A stretch of 64,000 bases of DNA from Cryomorphaceae bacterium (GTDB lineage Bacteria > Bacteroidota > Bacteroidia > Flavobacteriales_D > Crocinitomicaceae), in the NCBI GenBank assembly GCA_027485415.1, contig JAIXRC010000133.1, forward strand, positions 1-64,000. Reading direction: 5' to 3'. Shown in pieces: positions 59,027 through 64,000 of this stretch. The first letter of the stretch is position 1; every line of letters begins with the position of its first letter. Below the pieces are notes generated by a model. That model did not search any database. It worked only from the letters and a program-made list of their open reading frames with translations, and was not told the DNA's origin. Position numbers and translations under genes: made by a program.

Positions 59027-59034
59027 GATGGCTT

Positions 59035-59125
59035 TGGCGGAGAGAGAGGGATTCGAACCCTCGATACACTTTTGGCGTATACACACTTTCCAGGCGTGCT
59101 CCTTCAACCACTCGGACACCTCTCC
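59035..59125 (-). tRNA. tRNA-Ser (anticodon GGA), CCA encoded
   Basis: Minus strand GGAGAGGTGTCCGAGTGGTTGAAGGAGCACGCCTGGAAAGTGTGTATACGCCAAAAGTGTATCGAGGGTTCGAATCCCTCTCTCTCCGCCA; long variable arm. Confidence 0.96.
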
Positions 59126-59248
59126 AACGGAGCGCAAAGGTATTTGAATTTTTCGGTGTTGCAAAACACTTCCCAGGGCACCTAAATAATTTCCTGAATT
59201 TCAGTTTGTATAAGCACATTTTCCTATAAATTAGCGAAATTTTTTTCC

Positions 59249-61219
59249 ATGTCGGGTTCTTATCATAAAATCTCTTTTGCTGGCGTCCTCATTACCATTG
59301 GTATCGTTTTTGGCGACATCGGCACCTCGCCGCTTTACGTTTTTCAGGCGATTACCGGACAAGGATCCCACTTGAGTCGCGATTTTGTGGTGGGTGGTTT
59401 GTCATGCGTTATATGGACACTGATCCTTTTGGCCACTATCAAATACATTTATTTCGCATTAAATGCCGACAACAAAGGAGAAGGGGGGATTTTCGCTTTG
59501 TATGCTTTGTTGAAAGAAAAGAAGGCGAAATGGATTGTTATACCCGCACTCATTGGTTGTGCCACACTTCTTGCGGATGGTTTCATTACACCCGCCATTT
59601 CCATTTCCTCCGCCGTTGAAGGAATCAACAACATCAATCCCGAAGTTCCTATTATTCCTATTGTTGTTGGAATTATCATTGCTCTGTTTTCCATTCAGCA
59701 ATTCGGGACGGTTATAATAGGAAAGGCTTTCGGTCCAATTATGCTGGTTTGGTTTGGATACCTTGCCTATTTAGGAGTGATTAATTTGGGTAAGAATCCG
59801 GAGGTGTTGGCGGCATTTAACCCCTTGGAAGCGATTAATTTTGTGAGCAATGTTCCAGGAGGATTTGCCGCTTTGGGCGCGGTTTTCTTGTGTACTACCG
59901 GTGCCGAAGCCTTGTATTCCGATTTGGGTCATTGCGGTAAAGGAAACATTCGCATCAGCTGGGGAGTGATTTCATCAGTACTTGTTTTACATTACTTGGG
60001 GCAAGCTGCTTTGTGTACCTCAGAGGGATTCTCTTTGTCCAAAGGCGCTACGGTTTTTTACAGTATGGTTCCCGAGAATCAATTGATTTTCGCTGTAATA
60101 TTAGCGACTTCTGCTACCATTATTGCATCTCAGGCTTTGATAACAGGGGTGTTCACATTGATGAATGAAGCGATAAAATTAAAACTATGGACGAATCTTA
60201 AGGTGAAGTTTCCTTCGGACCATCAAGGACAAATTTACATCCCCTTCATCAACTGGGTATTGATGTTAGGCTGTTTATTGGTGATTTGGTTTTTTGGCAA
60301 ATCGGAAAAAATGGAGAGCGCCTATGGTTTGGCTATTACCATTAACATGGTGATGACCTCTTTGCTGTTAATGGTGTTATTATACTTGTCGAGTTCTCGA
60401 ATAAGGCATTTTTATGGGTTGGTTTTTTTGTTTTTTATGGCCATAGAATTCGTCTTTCTGTTTTCAAACTTAGGCAAAGTCGTTCATGGAGGTTGGTTTA
60501 CACTCGCATTGGCAAGTTCCTTTTTTGCTTTGCTTTTCTTTTATTACAAAGCCCGGCAATTAAGGAAAAACATTACGGAGTATCTACCAATGACAGCGGT
60601 TACTCCTTTATTGGAAGCAGTTAAGAAAGAACCAGGAATACCTTTCGAAGCCACGAATTTGGTTTTTCCAACGCGAAGCCCCTCTGCGGATAAATTGGAC
60701 GTTACCGTTTACCACTCCTTGTTTGGGAAAAAACCACGAAAAGCGGGCATTACCTGGTTTCTTCACATTGAAATCCTGAACGAGCCTTGGGGGGTTCATT
60801 ATTCGGTCAACGAACTGATTGACGGCGAGGCCTATTACATAAATCTGCAATACGGATTTAAGGAGGAACACCGAACCGAGTATATGATGCGCAAAATCCA
60901 TTGTAAAATGGTGGAAAAAGGCGAATTGGTCAATGAAAGTGTATTTGAATCAATGCGAAACAGCAACATCCCGGTGGATTTCAAATTCGTTGTAATAAAT
61001 TCTCGAATTTCAACGGATAATTATTTAACCCCCTTCCAGCAACTTTGCATAAGGATATACCGTTTCGTGAAGTCAACGGGGCTTAAGCCCGCAGAAGATT
61101 TCGGACTCGACAAAACCAACGTCGAGGTAGATTTCATTCCGATTTCGGTCACTGAGGCAATTAGTCAAGAAGTTATCGAGGATTACGAAGATTATTCAAA
61201 AACGAAGAGAAGGCGCTAG
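59249..61219 (+). CDS. kup: Potassium uptake protein (KUP/HAK/KT family)
   Basis: GVLITIGIVFGDIGTSPLYVFQAITG; DNKGEGGIFALYALL; LADGFITPAISISSAVEG. Confidence 0.96.
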   Translation: MSGSYHKISFAGVLITIGIVFGDIGTSPLYVFQAITGQGSHLSRDFVVGGLSCVIWTLILLATIKYIYFALNADNKGEGGIFALYALLKEKKAKWIVIPALIGCATLLADGFITPAISISSAVEGINNINPEVPIIPIVVGIIIALFSIQQFGTVIIGKAFGPIMLVWFGYLAYLGVINLGKNPEVLAAFNPLEAINFVSNVPGGFAALGAVFLCTTGAEALYSDLGHCGKGNIRISWGVISSVLVLHYLGQAALCTSEGFSLSKGATVFYSMVPENQLIFAVILATSATIIASQALITGVFTLMNEAIKLKLWTNLKVKFPSDHQGQIYIPFINWVLMLGCLLVIWFFGKSEKMESAYGLAITINMVMTSLLLMVLLYLSSSRIRHFYGLVFLFFMAIEFVFLFSNLGKVVHGGWFTLALASSFFALLFFYYKARQLRKNITEYLPMTAVTPLLEAVKKEPGIPFEATNLVFPTRSPSADKLDVTVYHSLFGKKPRKAGITWFLHIEILNEPWGVHYSVNELIDGEAYYINLQYGFKEEHRTEYMMRKIHCKMVEKGELVNESVFESMRNSNIPVDFKFVVINSRISTDNYLTPFQQLCIRIYRFVKSTGLKPAEDFGLDKTNVEVDFIPISVTEAISQEVIEDYEDYSKTKRRR

Positions 61220-62232
61220 TCGCTCTCGCCGCAAATGGATTTTTCAAACCAATCCTTGGTGGGATTTAATCCCTGTCCAAGCAACCACATCATCTTGGTC
61301 AATGCGGCCTCTGTGGTAAGGTTTTTTCCGTTCCAAGCACCTAATTCTACCATAAGATGTCCTGAAGCATATTTTCCAGGCAAAACACTTCCACTGGTGC
61401 ACTGAGTTATGTAGGCAATAATGCCTCCTTGCAACACATACGATGAAAGGATTTCAGTGAACGATTCGTCGTTCGGCGTATTTCCCGACCCAAAGGCTTC
61501 TACGATGACCGCACGATGGTTTTCAACCGTGAATATCGAAGCATATGAGTTTAAGTGAATCCCAGGATAGAGCTTTAATAGTCCCACTCGAACGTCCAGG
61601 TTTCGGGAAAACACCTTTGGGTCCTCGTTTCTTGATTTGCTCCTTGAAGAATCTATTTCAATTTCAACCCCCGCAAATCCCAACAAAGGATAATTTGGGG
61701 AGTCAAAGGCATCGAATTGATGGGCCGAAACCTTCGATACGCGGTTTCCTCGAAACAGTTTTGATTGAAAAAAAACAGCGACCTCTTTAAGCAAGGGATT
61801 TCCTTCAAGATCTTTTTTGCCGGCAATTTCCATCGCGGCTAAGAGGTTCTCTTTTCCATCAGATCGCAACACCCCCACCGGCAGCTGTGATCCGGTAATA
61901 ACAATCGGTTTCTCAAGGTTCTGAACCATAAAACTCAAGGCGGAGGACGTATACGCCATGGTGTCGGTTCCGTGTAAAATAACAAAACCATCTACCTCAG
62001 CCTCGTGCTTTTCAATAATATCTACTAATTCAATCCAATGATCAGGATGCATTTGAGAGGAATCCACAGGTTTGGAAATGCTCACCGGTTTTACGTCCAC
62101 CTCTAACCGTTGAATTTCGGGAATTTGCTGATGAATATAATCGAACTTCAAGGGCTGAAGCTCTCCGGTATTCGGGTCCTCCATCATTCCAATGGTTCCT
62201 CCGGTGTAGATTAACATTACGGATGGTTTCAT
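61216..62232 (-). CDS. ansA: Type I asparaginase
   Basis: VMLIYTGGTIGMMEDPNTGELQP; VILHGTDTMAYTSSALSFM. Confidence 0.94.
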   Translation of the reverse strand: MKPSVMLIYTGGTIGMMEDPNTGELQPLKFDYIHQQIPEIQRLEVDVKPVSISKPVDSSQMHPDHWIELVDIIEKHEAEVDGFVILHGTDTMAYTSSALSFMVQNLEKPIVITGSQLPVGVLRSDGKENLLAAMEIAGKKDLEGNPLLKEVAVFFQSKLFRGNRVSKVSAHQFDAFDSPNYPLLGFAGVEIEIDSSRSKSRNEDPKVFSRNLDVRVGLLKLYPGIHLNSYASIFTVENHRAVIVEAFGSGNTPNDESFTEILSSYVLQGGIIAYITQCTSGSVLPGKYASGHLMVELGAWNGKNLTTEAALTKMMWLLGQGLNPTKDWFEKSICGESD

Positions 62233-63017
62233 GATGTTTGGGAGTTGAGGTTAAACAAATGTTGGGCGTTTTCGGAGGTAAATTTCTTTACGCGTTCTAT
62301 CGGGATTTCAAGCACATCACTTATCCGATCGGCAATATGAATTAAAAACGAGGGTTCATTGCGTTTTCCTCGATGGGGGGCAGGAGGTAAATACGGCGCA
62401 TCGGTTTCAAGCAACATTCGATTTAAGGGAATCTGCTTTAACACCTCTGCTAAGCCGCTTTTTTTGTAGGTGACAACCCCGCCAATTCCAAAATAAAAAG
62501 ACGGATAATATTGGAGTATATGGTTGAGCTGATGTTCTTCTCCGGTAAAGCAATGAAAAACCCCCCTAAGGTGCGTGTCCCGATAATCTTCTAACACCTC
62601 AAACAGTGGATCAAAAGCGTCTCGAACATGAAGCGCTACCGGTAAATGAAACTCAAGAGCCCAGTCAAGTTGTTGTTTTAACGCTTTTATTTGGTCGGAT
62701 AAGCGGCTTTTATCCCAATACAAATCCAATCCAATTTCTCCGATTGCCACCAGCGCGCTTTTGCGGCGCTCCAGTTCTATTCGAAGGAACAAAAGTTCTT
62801 TCTCATAATGTTCTGTGACATAACAAGGATGTAATCCCAGCATGGGATAGCAGGGAAGGTTGCTCTTTTGAATCAAATCCAATAAGGGGTCCCAAGATTC
62901 CTGGTCAATGTTCGGAAGAAGGATTTTTTCAACCCCATTTTCTTGGGCACGCGCAATAAGCGCGTCGAAATCTTCTTTAAAGCAGGGGTCGTAGAGATGG
63001 CAATGGGTGTCAATCAT
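62229..63017 (-). CDS. tatD: TatD-family hydrolase
   Basis: MIDTHCHLYDPCF; IGEIGLDLYWD; PVALHVRDAFD; LLETDAPYLPPAPHRGKRNEP. Confidence 0.95.
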   Translation of the reverse strand: MIDTHCHLYDPCFKEDFDALIARAQENGVEKILLPNIDQESWDPLLDLIQKSNLPCYPMLGLHPCYVTEHYEKELLFLRIELERRKSALVAIGEIGLDLYWDKSRLSDQIKALKQQLDWALEFHLPVALHVRDAFDPLFEVLEDYRDTHLRGVFHCFTGEEHQLNHILQYYPSFYFGIGGVVTYKKSGLAEVLKQIPLNRMLLETDAPYLPPAPHRGKRNEPSFLIHIADRISDVLEIPIERVKKFTSENAQHLFNLNSQTS

Positions 63018-64000
63018 GTTGTTTCAGCTGTTGTTCCCAATTCCAAGCATCGCGGAGGGCGTCCTCTACACTTCGTTGTGCCGTCCATCCAAGCTCTCTT
63101 TTCGATTTTTCAACGTTTGCAAAAATCTCGGTAATATCACCCGGTCTTCTCGCCCCCAATTGGTAGGGTAAATTAAGCCCAGAAACATCCATGAAGGACC
63201 GTACCATTTCCAACACAGAGGTTCCCTTACCCGTTCCAATATTAAACACGTCCAACGGCAAAGATCCTTCATGCTGCAATGCGCGAACATGTGCCTCGGC
63301 CACATCGCACACGTGGATGTAGTCGCGGATGCAGGTTCCGTCAGGCGTTGGGTAGTCGTCGCCAAAAACGGTAAGGTGCTCGCGAATTCCTGCCGCCGTT
63401 TGAGTAATATAAGGCAATAAGTTGTTAGGAATTCCTACGGGAAGTTCACCGATGAATCCGCTTGGATGAGCTCCAATGGGATTGAAATACCTCAAACAAA
63501 GGGTGTTGAATGGTTGGGGGTTTCGGTGTATGTCTTCAATGATTTGTTCCCCCATCCATTTGGTAAAACCGTAGGGAGATTCGGGAAGGCGTTTCGGGGT
63601 GCTTTCGAACACTTGACGCACTTCCGGCTCCCCATAAACCGTACACGAAGAAGAAAAAACGAATTTTTCCACCTTAAACGTTTGGCAAGCCTCCAAAACG
63701 TTCATTAACCCAATGAGGTTGTTTTGATAGTATCTCAGGGGGACGTCGCACGATTCTCCCACCGATTTGTACGCCGCAAAATGGATCACGGCATCAATGG
63801 CTCGCGATTCAAAAACGGAAAAAAGATGAGATTTTTCGCAAATGTCTATCGATAAAAATGAAAAACGATCGCCGCAAAGTTCCTTAAGCCCCTCTAAAAG
63901 AACCAAGGAGCTGTTCCTTAAATCGTCTACTATAACGGGAAAATAACCTTGTTCCACGAGCGAAACCACGGTATGGGAACCGATATAACCAGCGCCTCCC
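63010..64000 (-). CDS. galE: UDP-glucose 4-epimerase (5' end beyond window)
   Basis: Frame continues to window edge as GGAGYIGSHTVVSLVEQGYFPVIVDDL; YGFTKWMGEQI; GTGKGTSVLEMV. Confidence 0.93.
   Translation of the reverse strand, partial: GGAGYIGSHTVVSLVEQGYFPVIVDDLRNSSLVLLEGLKELCGDRFSFLSIDICEKSHLFSVFESRAIDAVIHFAAYKSVGESCDVPLRYYQNNLIGLMNVLEACQTFKVEKFVFSSSCTVYGEPEVRQVFESTPKRLPESPYGFTKWMGEQIIEDIHRNPQPFNTLCLRYFNPIGAHPSGFIGELPVGIPNNLLPYITQTAAGIREHLTVFGDDYPTPDGTCIRDYIHVCDVAEAHVRALQHEGSLPLDVFNIGTGKGTSVLEMVRSFMDVSGLNLPYQLGARRPGDITEIFANVEKSKRELGWTAQRSVEDALRDAWNWEQQLKQHD

Noticed and set aside
55240-59125. att duplication of the tRNA-Ser 3' end
   Set aside because: Scanned by eye for tggcggagagagagggattcgaaccc in the island; no second copy seen
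58968-59219. 83-aa ORF on the minus strand
   Set aside because: Covers the tRNA-Ser gene and terminator; spurious
1-64000. CRISPR array or cas genes
   Set aside because: No regularly spaced direct repeats with unique spacers and no Cas-like proteins; the Gly-rich region is coding

Overview
This 64 kb window looks like a Bacteroidota (Flavobacteriales-type) chromosome. Evidence for this: several proteins have C-terminal type IX secretion (T9SS)/gliding-type sorting domains, DUF4270, DUF3098 and DUF4175 family proteins are present, IspG is the long form, and TAnnTTTG promoter motifs recur. Most of the window is core housekeeping: mnmG-ybeY-(RsbW-like)-DUF4175, rpiB, hemW, udk, ispG, ftsX-DUF3098-uppP-truB, pth, asnS-rpoN, glmS, panC-panD-rfaE2, a carotenoid block ending in hemL, kynU, purN, acpP-fabF-rnc, sdhCAB, ispD, cysS, kup, ansA, tatD and galE. 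The clearest accessory region is about 55.2-59.0 kb, next to a tRNA-Ser(GGA). It holds a MORN-like repeat protein, a small secreted Cys protein, an XRE regulator with a repeated upstream motif, and an HTH-antitoxin/Fic-toxin pair resembling 'mobile mystery' proteins A/B. The HTH protein carries a TMRLEG sequence matching the class I Fic-inhibitory motif. A perfect 36-bp GC-rich palindrome also lies in this region. A second notable signal is a perfect 16-bp parS-like palindrome (TGTTTCACGTGAAACA) inside the 3' end of ybeY, about 4 kb from a 450-bp AT-rich intergenic region. That could mark origin-proximal DNA. All product calls are by eye from protein sequence; no searches were run.
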